From Nevskia sp. (lineage in GTDB: Bacteria; Pseudomonadota; Gammaproteobacteria; Nevskiales; Nevskiaceae): a DNA stretch of 64,000 nt. The stretch is from positions 1 to 64,000 of the forward strand of contig JARLJS010000151.1 in NCBI GenBank assembly GCA_031291075.1, read 5' to 3'. The notes under the pieces are model-generated. The model had not been told where the DNA came from and did no database searches. It saw nothing but the letters and a program-made list of their open reading frames with translations. Both the position numbers and the translations under genes were made by a program. Shown piece after piece: positions 24,464 through 32,783 of the stretch (positions are counted from its first letter, which is position 1; the number at the start of each line of letters is the position of its first letter).

Positions 24464-25288
24464 TCAGGTTCCTCCTGTGCTGACACGTGCTGGTTGGCCG
24501 GACTTGCGGGCGGAAGGCAGGCTCGCCGCGGCTATTTCCCGCAATCCGGCGGTGATGGCGCCGTCGTTGCTCAGCGGCGCCAGAATGCAGGCTTCGGCTG
24601 CCTCCAGCTCGCTTGCCCCGGCCGCAACGAGCTTTGCTGCCGTGACCAGGACCCGCGTCGAGGGAGGGTCGAAATGAAAAACGTCGTCCGCTTTGCGGAT
24701 GCTCATGGCGCAAGCGACGAGGCGTCGGGCGACGGCCGGATCGACGCCCGCCTCGGCGACCAGCACTTCGGCCTCCCGCTCGGGTGGCAGGTAGTCCATC
24801 GCCACGGTGACGAAGCGCTGGCGAAAGGACGGCTTCAGCTCCTTGAGCGAGCTCCGGTACGCCGGGTTGTACGAGCACACGAGCATGAAGGAGTCGGGGG
24901 CTTCGACAGCCGCGCCTGCACGGTCGAGGTAGAGCGTGCGCCGGTGGTCGGTCAGCGAGTGCAGGACGGCCAGGGAGTCGTGACGCGCTTCCACCACCTC
25001 GTCCATGTAACAGATGGCGCCTTCCCTGACCGCCCGGGTGAGGGGGCCATCGTTCCATGCGACGTCACCGCCGGTGACCATGAACCGCCCTACCAGGTCG
25101 GCGCTGGTGAGATCGTCATGACAGCTGATGGTCATGACCTTGCGGCCTAGTAAGTCTCCCATGTGCTCGACGAGCCGCGTCTTGCCGCATCCGGTCGGGC
25201 CGGTCAGCATCAGGGGTACGCGTTGCTCCGCGGCCCGCGTGAACAGTTCTACTTCGTTGCCGCTGACGTGGTAATGGTCGGATTTCAT
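24464..25288 (-). CDS. MoxR/NorQ/CbbQ-type AAA+ ATPase 1
   Basis: The 274-residue AAA+ ATPase has Walker A GPTGCGKT (30-37), Walker B ICYMDE (92-97), and the NorQ/CbbQ signature SCHDDLTSADLVGRF with DGPLTRAVREGAICY. Later, LVCSYNPAYRSSLKELKPSFRQRF covers sensor 1 and the arginine-finger area. Such ATPases work with a VWA protein to load or remodel metal cofactors (NorQ with NorD, CbbQ with CbbO). ATG 25288 is chosen because the conserved start follows; a longer upstream frame lies in the VWA gene. It follows VWA 1 by 16 bp and precedes three membrane proteins. No nor, cbb or cox genes are present. Confidence 0.92.
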   Translation of the reverse strand: MKSDHYHVSGNEVELFTRAAEQRVPLMLTGPTGCGKTRLVEHMGDLLGRKVMTISCHDDLTSADLVGRFMVTGGDVAWNDGPLTRAVREGAICYMDEVVEARHDSLAVLHSLTDHRRTLYLDRAGAAVEAPDSFMLVCSYNPAYRSSLKELKPSFRQRFVTVAMDYLPPEREAEVLVAEAGVDPAVARRLVACAMSIRKADDVFHFDPPSTRVLVTAAKLVAAGASELEAAEACILAPLSNDGAITAGLREIAAASLPSARKSGQPARVSTGGT

Positions 25289-25304
25289 ATCGCTTCGATC
25301 TGGG

Positions 25305-26840
25305 CTAGGCGGCCACCAGCTCGCGATGGACGCGGGCCAGGACCCCTGGGAGATCTTCCACCCGCTTGATTCGCGTCGAGCGGCGGGGACCGAAGACGTC
25401 AGGAAGGGGATCCACCCGCGTCTGCCCGACCCCGATGTAATAGACCGAGACCGCGGCATCGTCGGCCTCCTCCACCGCATGAGCTGCATCGGCCCACGCG
25501 TATCTGCCCTCGTAGCCCTCGTCCGATATGAGGCCGTCGCCGATGACGATGAGCAGGCGCCGTTCCGATGGCTGTTCGAGCAGTCGGCTGGTCAGGTGCC
25601 GCAACGGAGCGCCCAGCCTCGTGTAGCCGCCGGTGGCGAGGCCCAGATCGCTCGGCACAACGGCGTGGGTGTGTTTGAAGTCCTTGAGACAGGTCACGTC
25701 CACCCGATGCCGGGTCTTGCCGTTGAAGACAAACAGGCCGTGGCGTTCCCGGGCCAGGGACATGGCACGGCACAGCGCATCGGCACAGGCGAGCTCCAGC
25801 TCGAAGATCCGGCCGTTGCTGGCTCCCAGGGAGGCGCTGCCATCGAGTAGAAGCGCCGTGGTGACGTCGCGGAGTCCGGGCTGCAGATCCCTGAACACCC
25901 GGGCTTCCGAAGCCTTGCCGGTCAATCTGTCGACATGGAACTCGATGTAGCGGTCGATATCGAGGTCGGATCCGTCCTCAAGGCGGCTCTTCATGACCCG
26001 ATGAGTGTGTTCCTCGAACCAGCGACGCAAGTCCGCAGGGACAGGCCCGGCGGGCTTCGCAGTGGGTGCCCGCCCACGTTCGAGAACGGCGACATGATCG
26101 GGAAGAAATTTCTTCGTCCAAAGATTCCATTCCGGGTAGGGAATGCCCGCACGCCGGTCGGAACGAATCTCGATGTCGTCATCCTCGGGACGGCTTGGAG
26201 GCGGCAGGCGCGAGCTTCGAATATTGCTTTCGCCGCCGACCGGGACCGTGTCGAACTCTGGCGAGAGGTAGCGCCTGGTCTTCGACCATGGCATGCGCGC
26301 CTGCGCCCTTCGAAGGGCTTGGAGCAGCCCACCCTTGGGCTGCATGCCCAGCGGCAGTTGCCCGAGCAAGGGATGGCAATGCAGCTCCCGCGTGGACCGT
26401 GCGAGGGCCATCGCGCGGTCCAGTATGGCGGGACCATCGAGATCGTCGTCGTGCATCTCGAAATCGGGCAGGAGGCGCCGAAACTCCGGTAGAAGGCCGG
26501 GCCAGCGTGAGCCGACCCAGCCGAGCGCAACTCCTCCTTCGACGATCGAAAGCGCCTTGATTTGCCGGGGAGACAGTGCCGCCAGCGTATACGCGGCGAT
26601 ACGGCTCTTGGACGGCGAGCACTGCATCGCGATCCCGCAGGTCCAGGTCCGCAGTGTCCAGTCCGGGGCGATCGCAGGGTAGGGGACATTCACCACGGTT
26701 CGTCCGGCGTTCATGCCGAAGCTGCGACGCTCGCCTGACATCAGGCGGACGATTTCGCAGCGCCCCGCCGAGAGCGCGGTTGCCACCACGGCGCAAGCGC
26801 GTTCGACCCCGAGCGCGTGGCCATTGCCGGAGGAATTCAT
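25305..26840 (-). CDS. VWA-domain protein 1 (NorD/CbbO-like partner of MoxR)
   Basis: The 511-residue protein has a helical N-terminal half (YTLAALSPRQIKALSIVEGG), a mid-region GIPYPEWNLWTKKFLPDHV that parallels the Y-P-E-W-D motif of NorD, and a C-terminal von Willebrand A domain. The metal-adhesion site is complete: LLLDGSASLG (D-x-S-x-S), the threonine in GGYTRLGAPLRHL, and VIGDGLISDEGYEGRYAW. The ATG at 26840 is preferred to an upstream one because GGAG-like bases precede it. It lies 25 bp after micropeptide A and just before MoxR 1, the order seen for chaperone pairs. Confidence 0.88.
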   Translation of the reverse strand: MNSSGNGHALGVERACAVVATALSAGRCEIVRLMSGERRSFGMNAGRTVVNVPYPAIAPDWTLRTWTCGIAMQCSPSKSRIAAYTLAALSPRQIKALSIVEGGVALGWVGSRWPGLLPEFRRLLPDFEMHDDDLDGPAILDRAMALARSTRELHCHPLLGQLPLGMQPKGGLLQALRRAQARMPWSKTRRYLSPEFDTVPVGGESNIRSSRLPPPSRPEDDDIEIRSDRRAGIPYPEWNLWTKKFLPDHVAVLERGRAPTAKPAGPVPADLRRWFEEHTHRVMKSRLEDGSDLDIDRYIEFHVDRLTGKASEARVFRDLQPGLRDVTTALLLDGSASLGASNGRIFELELACADALCRAMSLARERHGLFVFNGKTRHRVDVTCLKDFKHTHAVVPSDLGLATGGYTRLGAPLRHLTSRLLEQPSERRLLIVIGDGLISDEGYEGRYAWADAAHAVEEADDAAVSVYYIGVGQTRVDPLPDVFGPRRSTRIKRVEDLPGVLARVHRELVAA

Positions 26841-26865
26841 CGCCTTGCCGCTCCGCACGCGGGGG

Positions 26866-26964
26866 CTAGAAGGTTCCAACCGAATCCATGAACCAGTACC
26901 AGAAGACGATGATCACGCCGGCAAGCCCGAACGCGGCGGCAAGACGCAAGATGTCCAGAAGCAT
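26866..26964 (-). CDS. 32-aa single-pass membrane peptide (micropeptide A)
   Basis: ATG 26964 begins MLLDILRLAAAFGLAGVIIV followed by FWYWFMDSVGTF and TAG. Nearly the whole peptide is one membrane helix with an aromatic end. GGAGGG stands 7 bases upstream, an ideal ribosome-binding site. It is the first gene of the leftward operon, 25 bp before VWA 1. A longer in-frame start exists but runs through the control region with poor protein character. No family recognised. Confidence 0.7.
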   Translation of the reverse strand: MLLDILRLAAAFGLAGVIIVFWYWFMDSVGTF

Positions 26965-27049
26965 GATCAGACCCTCCTCGCAGGCGCCTTGTATGCGAAC
27001 GAGGGCGGCGCGCGACCCTCTTCGAAAGACGCTTGTTGATCCATTACGA

Positions 27050-27106
27050 CAACACTGTTGATTTACTGCGATCGAAATTCTACTTGCGCGCAAGTTGAAA
27101 TTCAAC
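27050..27106. promoter_or_regulatory. Operator cluster between the two operons
   Basis: Three dyads lie within 60 bp between micropeptide A and the divergent tetR gene: CAACACTGTTG (27050-27060), ACTTGCGCGCAAGT (27082-27095, perfect 14-bp palindrome) and GTTGAAATTCAAC (27094-27106). They are good candidates for binding by the adjacent TetR protein and would control both operons at once. The stretch is also locally AT-rich, as expected for divergent promoters. Confidence 0.6.
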
Positions 27107-27176
27107 TGGCGAGTCAGTAAAATTTAGACTCCTATTACAACCGGCCCGGTGACCGCGGGTCCGCGAGCGATCAGCC

Positions 27177-27839
27177 GTGATCAATTTGGCTGCCCCTGAA
27201 CCTAGCGGTGCCAAGGCCGAGCGAAGCCGGTCGACCATTCTTGCCGCCGCCGAGGAATTGTTTGCGACGCGCGGCTACGCGGCTGCCCGCCTGGAGGATG
27301 TGGCGGATGCGGTAGGTCTGACCCGCGCCGCGCTTTTTTATTATTTCCGCGACAAGCAGTCGCTCTACGACGCGATGCTCAAGAATGCGTTTGCGTCACT
27401 GACCACACAGCTCAAGGACGTGCTGGCGGGAAAAGGGACCATCGCGCAGCGCATCGAGCTGGCTGTGGAGGCCTGGGTGGACGCGATCGTGGCCCGTCCG
27501 TCCCTTGCCCGGCTGATCCTTCGTTACGTCGCGGATGCGAAGGAGCAACCGCCGCAGCACATGCTTCCCGACAACATCCTTCTGAATTTCTGGTCCCTCT
27601 TCGAGCAAGGACGCAGGAGCGGAGAGCTTCGACCGGTCAGCGACGATCCGTTTCACGTTGCGAGCGCCATCATCGGGACCACGGTTTTCTACGTATCCGG
27701 ACTGGCCACCTTGATACCGCAAGGCGAGTTCGAGCCCTTGGATCCAAAGCAGGTGGCGGCTCACAAGCGGGAAGCGGTGTTTGCAGCACGACATCTGCTG
27801 GGCATTCCGCACGGCCGGCAGGCCGTGAGCAAAAAGTAG
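27177..27839 (+). CDS. TetR-family regulator of the divergent operons
   Basis: The 220-residue protein has N-terminal domain RSTILAAAEELFATRGYAAARLEDVADAVGLTRAALFYYFRDKQSLYDAML, a textbook TetR helix-turn-helix. The C-terminal domain (LARLILRYVADAKEQPPQHM ... FHVASAIIGTTVFYVSGLATL) is of the ligand-binding TetR_C type often found with fatty-acid or terpenoid catabolism genes. GTG 27177 is the likely start. The operator cluster just upstream and its central place between the two arms make it the probable cluster regulator. Confidence 0.9.
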   Translation: MINLAAPEPSGAKAERSRSTILAAAEELFATRGYAAARLEDVADAVGLTRAALFYYFRDKQSLYDAMLKNAFASLTTQLKDVLAGKGTIAQRIELAVEAWVDAIVARPSLARLILRYVADAKEQPPQHMLPDNILLNFWSLFEQGRRSGELRPVSDDPFHVASAIIGTTVFYVSGLATLIPQGEFEPLDPKQVAAHKREAVFAARHLLGIPHGRQAVSKK

Positions 27840-27902
27840 CCGTTTAAACCAGGAGAGAGCCGGTTTCAGCCGGCCGTTATCAACGCACTGGAGTGAGCAG
27901 GG

Positions 27903-29021
27903 ATGTCGAATCGTATCGATGCCAATGTGGCGTCTTCCGACAAAGCTTCGGCGACGTGGATGTGGGGGCCGATCTGCCTGGCTGTTATCGGCGTGATTGC
28001 CCATTTCGCGCGCGAGGGTGCCGTATCGCCACGCATTGCGAATCCGGAAGTGACGGGGGTTCCCCGCCCGGTCGAGTTCCTGTTCGGTTTCGGTCATTGG
28101 GTGGAGTTCCACCAATACCTGACCGTGGTGGCGATGGTTGCCCTCCTGGTGATTTGTATCACAGCCTGGCGACGTAATCCGGGGCATCCGTACGTGCTGA
28201 TGGCAATAGCCTCGACAGCGATCGTCTGGCAGGACCCGGTCATGAACTGGGCTCCCTATGCGGTCTACAACCCGCAGCTCTGGCATTGGCCGGAAGACTG
28301 GCCCCTCGTGACGCTGTCGCCTACGGTCGAGCCCTTCATCGTGGTTGGGTATGCGTTGTTCTATTTCGGACCTTATTTCCCCGCCGTCTGGGTTCTAAGA
28401 CGCTTGCAGGCCAGACGGCCGATGGACGCATTCGTCTGGCGGAGGCCGTTGCTGAGCCTGGCCGCCTTGATCCTGGTATTCGGGTTCGTCATCGATATGC
28501 TGCTCGAGGTGACGCTGGTCCGCACCGGGCTCTACGTCTATTCGCAGGTGATTCCCTGGGGTTCGCTGTTTGCGGGAACCACCTTTCAGTTTCCGCTGAT
28601 CTGGGAGTCCACATTTGTCACGTTCGTGATGATCCCGGCGGGCGTGCTCTGCTACCGGGACGATACCGGTCGCACGGTGGCCGAAAAGCTGGCGCAAAGA
28701 CTTCGCATATTTCAGTCGCGTCCGGTCCTGGCCACATTCCTGGTCATGTTCGGCATCGTCAACATCGCCTATTTCATGTACGGCGCGGCCTTCGCCGCCA
28801 TCCGTGCCAGCGGCGTCGCCACGGCAGTGGCCTGCCCCTATCCATACCCGGAAGCCAAAGTCTACGACCCGCAGGGCTTCTACGAGCGGGAGGGACAGCC
28901 CGGTCCCTACTTCGGGGGACGCTGGGATACATGGATGACGGGCCAGCCCGGCGGGCGGCCGCAGGCGAACCCGCTCAAGGAAAACGCCGGCTGTCTGCCG
29001 GCGAGAGTGTCCGGTGCGTAG
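27903..29021 (+). CDS. AveC-family (spirocyclase-like) integral membrane protein 2
   Basis: The 372-residue membrane protein has about seven hydrophobic segments, starting with WMWGPICLAVIGVIAHFA. It shares with the protein at 17567 the motifs W-x-[ED]-x-x-x-[DN]-W-A-x-Y (VWQDPVMNWAPY) and G-T-T-x-Q-[YF]-P-L (FAGTTFQFPLIWE). A W-rich loop lies between them (LWHWPEDWPLVTLSPTVEP). The C-terminus is soluble and rich in Pro, Tyr and Gly (AVACPYPYPEAKVYDPQGFY). Homologues in actinobacteria are annotated as spirocyclase AveC family; the chemistry here is unknown. Its stop overlaps the start of the SDR fusion by 8 bp. Confidence 0.8.
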   Translation: MSNRIDANVASSDKASATWMWGPICLAVIGVIAHFAREGAVSPRIANPEVTGVPRPVEFLFGFGHWVEFHQYLTVVAMVALLVICITAWRRNPGHPYVLMAIASTAIVWQDPVMNWAPYAVYNPQLWHWPEDWPLVTLSPTVEPFIVVGYALFYFGPYFPAVWVLRRLQARRPMDAFVWRRPLLSLAALILVFGFVIDMLLEVTLVRTGLYVYSQVIPWGSLFAGTTFQFPLIWESTFVTFVMIPAGVLCYRDDTGRTVAEKLAQRLRIFQSRPVLATFLVMFGIVNIAYFMYGAAFAAIRASGVATAVACPYPYPEAKVYDPQGFYEREGQPGPYFGGRWDTWMTGQPGGRPQANPLKENAGCLPARVSGA

Positions 29022-31095
29022 CGTCGTCATCACGGGCGCGTCGCGAGGTCTCGGTCTCGCCTCCGCGACGTACCTGTATCAACAGGGCTGGCGTGTCGTT
29101 GCGGCGATGCGCTCGGTCGATGCGGGTCTTGCACGGCTGCGCGCTTCAAGCGGGGCGCCAGTCGACGATCCGCGCCTGATCGGAGTGAAGCTGGACCTGA
29201 CGGATCCGGCCTCGATCCCGGCCGCCGCCCGGGCTATCGAGGCCGCCGTGGGTGCCCCGGATGTGGTCGTGCATAACGCGGGCGTCGCCGCATTTGCCGG
29301 TGTGGAAGAAACCCCGGACCAAGTCTGGGAGCAGCTGTTCGCAACCAATCTGTTCGGGCCCGTCGCACTCACCAAGGCCTTGCTGCCGGCCATGCGCACA
29401 AGAGGGCGTGGTCGCATTGTCGCGATATCAAGCGCAGGCGCTATCCGAGGCATGCCCGGCATCAGTGCCTACTCGGCGTCCAAGGGAGCGATTGAACGTT
29501 GGGCCGAAGCGCTGTCGCAGGAAATCGCACCGTTCGGACTCGGCGTCACGATCCTGGTCACCGGGACGTTCAACACCGACATCCTGACGGAGCAGACGCC
29601 GGACTACGGCGATCACAATGGCCCATACGCGTCGCTCTACCAGGGAATTCACAGCACGGGCAAAGCGGCGGTGAGCAAGGCCAGTCCGCCTGCGCGCTTT
29701 GCCCGCGCGTTGGCGGCGGCATTGGAAGACGAAGCGCCCATCGCGCGCCGAACCGTCGGAGCCGACGCGGCGGCACTCGCATTCATGGCCCGGCTGCTTC
29801 CGGGCTGGCTCGTGCATCAGATCATTCGAGTGGCGATGCGCATTCCCCGCAAGGGCGCACTGCATACGGGATCGCAGGGCCTGGTGACCGTGCAGGCGTC
29901 CGGTGCGCCTGCCGGGGGCGCCGGGCGAAAGATCGACTTCGTGGATCAGGTTGTCATCGTCAGCGGCGCCGGTCGAGGTCTCGGCCGGCTGTATGCGCTT
30001 GAGTTTGCGCGGCGCGGCGCGGCGGTCGTCGTCAACGATCTGGGTGGCTCCATGCACGGCGAGGGCGCGGATGCCGGCGTGGCCGATCAGGTCGTCGAGG
30101 AAATCAGGCGCGAGGGCGGCAGGGCCGTTGCCTCTCACGACTCGGTGGCCAGCCCGGAGGGCGGAGAGGCCATCGTTCGCAGGGCAGTAGAGGAGTTCGG
30201 GCGCCTCGACGCCGTCGTCAGCAATGCCGGGATCTTCGGCTCCGTCGACTTCGAAATGCTGACAGCCGAGGAGTGGCGGCGTATGTTGAATGTTCACCTC
30301 GACGGTAGCTTCTTCCTGAGCCAACCCGCGTTTCGCGTGATGAAATCACAAGGCTACGGCCGTTTCGTCTTCACCTCGTCGTCCGCGGGAATGTTCGGGC
30401 AGCCACAGGAAGCACACTACGCCGCCGCCAAGGCCGGGGTCGTCGGACTGTCGAACGTCATCGCAATCGAGGGCGAGGCCTGCGGTATCAAGGCCAACTG
30501 CGTCCTGCCGTTCGGGCACTCGCGGATGGTGACCGAGACCGTGGGCGGCGACGATGCCGCCGCGCAGTTCCCGTTCCTGCAACTGATCGACCCCAAGTTC
30601 GTCGTGCCCATGGTGGTCTTCCTGGCGAGTCGTACCTGTGAGCTGACCCATCACAATTACTCGACCGGAGCGGGTCGTTATGCCCGCGTCTTCGTCGGAC
30701 TTGGCGAAGGCTGGCTCGCGGCACCGGGGAGCGAGCCGACGGCGGAGGACATCGCGGGGAATCTCGACGAGGTGTCGGCGACCCAGCCCTTCACGGTCCC
30801 CTCGTCGATCGTTGACGAGGTCATGCAGATCAGCTTGCGGCGGGGCTTGGGCCAGGGCGGCGCACCTGGCAACGAGGCCGAGACGCGATTCACCGCGGAG
30901 ACCAGGCTTGCCGCGATTCTGGACGACCCGAAGGCCAAAGCCGTCATGGCGAAGCACTATCCCGAGATCGCGAACGCGGGCCCGCTGTTGCGGATGGGAC
31001 GCGGCCTGACGCTCAGGCAAATCTCCGCCTTTCCGCAGGCGAAGATGCCGCCCGAGCGGTTGCAGACGATCGTCGACGATCTCCAGAAGCTTTAG
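29014..31095 (+). CDS. Double short-chain dehydrogenase fusion protein
   Basis: The 693-residue protein contains two complete SDR domains. Domain 1 (about 1-280) has VVITGASRGLGLASATYLYQ, VHNAGVA, and catalytic Ser with YSASK. Domain 2 (about 307-560) has VVIVSGAGRGLGRLYALEFA, VVVNDLGGSMHGEGADA, SNAGIFG and SSSAGMFGQPQEAHYAAAK, and resembles the (3R)-hydroxyacyl-CoA dehydrogenase domain of multifunctional enzyme type 2. A 110-residue C-terminal extension (ETRFTAETRLAAILDDPKAKAV ... MPPERLQTIVDDL) follows. GTG 29014 overlaps the end of the AveC-like gene. Both active sites look intact, so two sequential oxidoreductions are possible. Confidence 0.9.
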   Translation: MRSVVITGASRGLGLASATYLYQQGWRVVAAMRSVDAGLARLRASSGAPVDDPRLIGVKLDLTDPASIPAAARAIEAAVGAPDVVVHNAGVAAFAGVEETPDQVWEQLFATNLFGPVALTKALLPAMRTRGRGRIVAISSAGAIRGMPGISAYSASKGAIERWAEALSQEIAPFGLGVTILVTGTFNTDILTEQTPDYGDHNGPYASLYQGIHSTGKAAVSKASPPARFARALAAALEDEAPIARRTVGADAAALAFMARLLPGWLVHQIIRVAMRIPRKGALHTGSQGLVTVQASGAPAGGAGRKIDFVDQVVIVSGAGRGLGRLYALEFARRGAAVVVNDLGGSMHGEGADAGVADQVVEEIRREGGRAVASHDSVASPEGGEAIVRRAVEEFGRLDAVVSNAGIFGSVDFEMLTAEEWRRMLNVHLDGSFFLSQPAFRVMKSQGYGRFVFTSSSAGMFGQPQEAHYAAAKAGVVGLSNVIAIEGEACGIKANCVLPFGHSRMVTETVGGDDAAAQFPFLQLIDPKFVVPMVVFLASRTCELTHHNYSTGAGRYARVFVGLGEGWLAAPGSEPTAEDIAGNLDEVSATQPFTVPSSIVDEVMQISLRRGLGQGGAPGNEAETRFTAETRLAAILDDPKAKAVMAKHYPEIANAGPLLRMGRGLTLRQISAFPQAKMPPERLQTIVDDLQKL

Positions 31096-31109
31096 CCGGC
31101 TTGGACGAC

Positions 31110-32783
31110 ATGGCGCAAGGCGAAAGCATTTCTCGGCTGGGAATGCTGGCGTCAGCTCTCTCCGGCCGGGATATTGCCATCGACCACGCCGCTGCCGGCA
31201 TGCCGGCGTGGACGAATGGAGCGGTGATCTTTGTCAGCGGCGCCGCCGACGTCCAGACGCAGATCAAGGAACTTTGCGTTCAAAGCGCTCTGCTCGCGGC
31301 AGGCAGTCTGGACAGGGAGCTTGTACAGCGCCTGGCGCGGCGGCCGGAACTGTCCAGGCGATATCTGGCCGTCGAAGGGGCCCGCGTGTTGGCGGCACTG
31401 GAGCGCGTGTTGCCCCCGTTGATGCTCCCGCTCATCGACCACTCGATGGCATCTTTCTCAAAATCACCGGTGACGTCGCTGCATATTGCCCTGAGCCGGG
31501 AAGGTATCGAAGATCCACCGCCGGTGTTCGGGTCGATCCGGGTACGGGAACTGCTGGCTGCACGGCCTCGTGCCGGAGAGGTGGCTTCTCCCGGCTTGCA
31601 TATCGCGCGTGAGCGGCGGGACAAAGAGCTTGCCGAACTGGCTCATGATGCAGATCAGGACGGCCAGGATGCCGAAGATGTTGCCACCAGCCCGGTGGGT
31701 GGCGGCGGGGGGCTGGGCCGGCTGCTGCAGAAGATGTTCCAGGTGGTACGGCAGCTCAAGGGTGGCGGACCTCCGGGCGCCGATGCCCCGACGCACTGGT
31801 CCCGGTCGAGGCCGCGAGGCGGCGTGCGTTCCCTGCCTTCCACGGCAACCGCCGAAGCGGTCGCCGACGTGCTTGGCGCAAGCTGCGGAATCCTGTATCC
31901 GGAGTGGGATGTCCATCGGCATTGCTACCGGCCCGAGTGGTGCACCGTGAAGGAAGTGGACGCGCCGATGGACCAGCATGCATCGGTGGAGTGGCTGGAG
32001 TGGTATGGATGGCGGCGCCCGCTCGCGCGCCTGGGAATGGGCTTCGACCGCCTTCGTGGCCAGGCCCAGGGTGACGACGTCGACATCGATGCCGCGGTCG
32101 AGGCGCAAGTGCAGCTGCTGGCGGGTACGGTGCCGGACGAAGCTACTTATGTGGAGAGCCGGCGGCATCGGCGCGACCTGTCGGTGCTGATCCTGCTGGA
32201 CATATCGGGTTCCGTCAGGCAGACCAGCCCGGCGGGCCGCGACGTTCACCAGCAGCAACGCGAGGTCGCTGCCGGGCTCGCCACGGTGCTGCATGAAATC
32301 GGGGATCGCGTAGCCCTGTATGCATTCCACTCGCAGGGGCGATCGGCGGTTCACCTGGTTCCGGTCAAGCGTTTCGACGATGGGCTGGACAGCCTGGTCA
32401 TGCGCAGGCTCCACAGCCTCGTCCCCGGCGCTTATTCGAGGCTGGGCGCCGCGATTCGCCATGGGGCCACGGTGTTGATGGAGCGCGGTGGAACATCGAG
32501 GCGATTGCTGTTGGTGCTTTCCGATGGGCTTGCCTATGACCATGGCTATGAACCTGCATACGGCGCGGCGGATGCGCGACAGGCCCTGGCGGAGGCCCGC
32601 CGCGACGGAGTCGGGTGCCTGTGCCTGAGCGTCGGTGCGAACACGGACGCTGAATCGTTGGGACGGGTGTTCGGAAGTGCCGCGCACGCCATCATCCACA
32701 GGGCCGACCAGCTTGATCTGCTGATCGGCCCGCTCTTCCGCCTGGCCCTGCGAAGCGCGGAGCTAAGGCGTCGGGCTGCATGA
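31110..32783 (+). CDS. VWA-domain protein 2 (NorD/CbbO-like)
   Basis: The product has about 557 residues from ATG 31110; TTG 31101 is an alternative start. A helical N-terminal part is followed by an acidic stretch (HDADQDGQDAED), a Gly-rich loop and the NorD-like motif GILYPEWDVHRHCYRPEWC. The C-terminal VWA domain has a complete metal site: LILLDISGSV (D-x-S-x-S), YSRLGAAIRHG and LVLSDGLAYDHGYEPAYG. It is paralogous to VWA 1 (25305) but clearly diverged. It overlaps MoxR 2 by ATGA, so the two are translationally coupled. Confidence 0.9.
   Translation: MAQGESISRLGMLASALSGRDIAIDHAAAGMPAWTNGAVIFVSGAADVQTQIKELCVQSALLAAGSLDRELVQRLARRPELSRRYLAVEGARVLAALERVLPPLMLPLIDHSMASFSKSPVTSLHIALSREGIEDPPPVFGSIRVRELLAARPRAGEVASPGLHIARERRDKELAELAHDADQDGQDAEDVATSPVGGGGGLGRLLQKMFQVVRQLKGGGPPGADAPTHWSRSRPRGGVRSLPSTATAEAVADVLGASCGILYPEWDVHRHCYRPEWCTVKEVDAPMDQHASVEWLEWYGWRRPLARLGMGFDRLRGQAQGDDVDIDAAVEAQVQLLAGTVPDEATYVESRRHRRDLSVLILLDISGSVRQTSPAGRDVHQQQREVAAGLATVLHEIGDRVALYAFHSQGRSAVHLVPVKRFDDGLDSLVMRRLHSLVPGAYSRLGAAIRHGATVLMERGGTSRRLLLVLSDGLAYDHGYEPAYGAADARQALAEARRDGVGCLCLSVGANTDAESLGRVFGSAAHAIIHRADQLDLLIGPLFRLALRSAELRRRAA

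Noticed and set aside
17567-29021. A polyketide (avermectin-like) biosynthetic cluster suggested by AveC-like genes
   Set aside because: No polyketide synthase, acyl carrier or glycosyl genes are seen; only the family name is shared.
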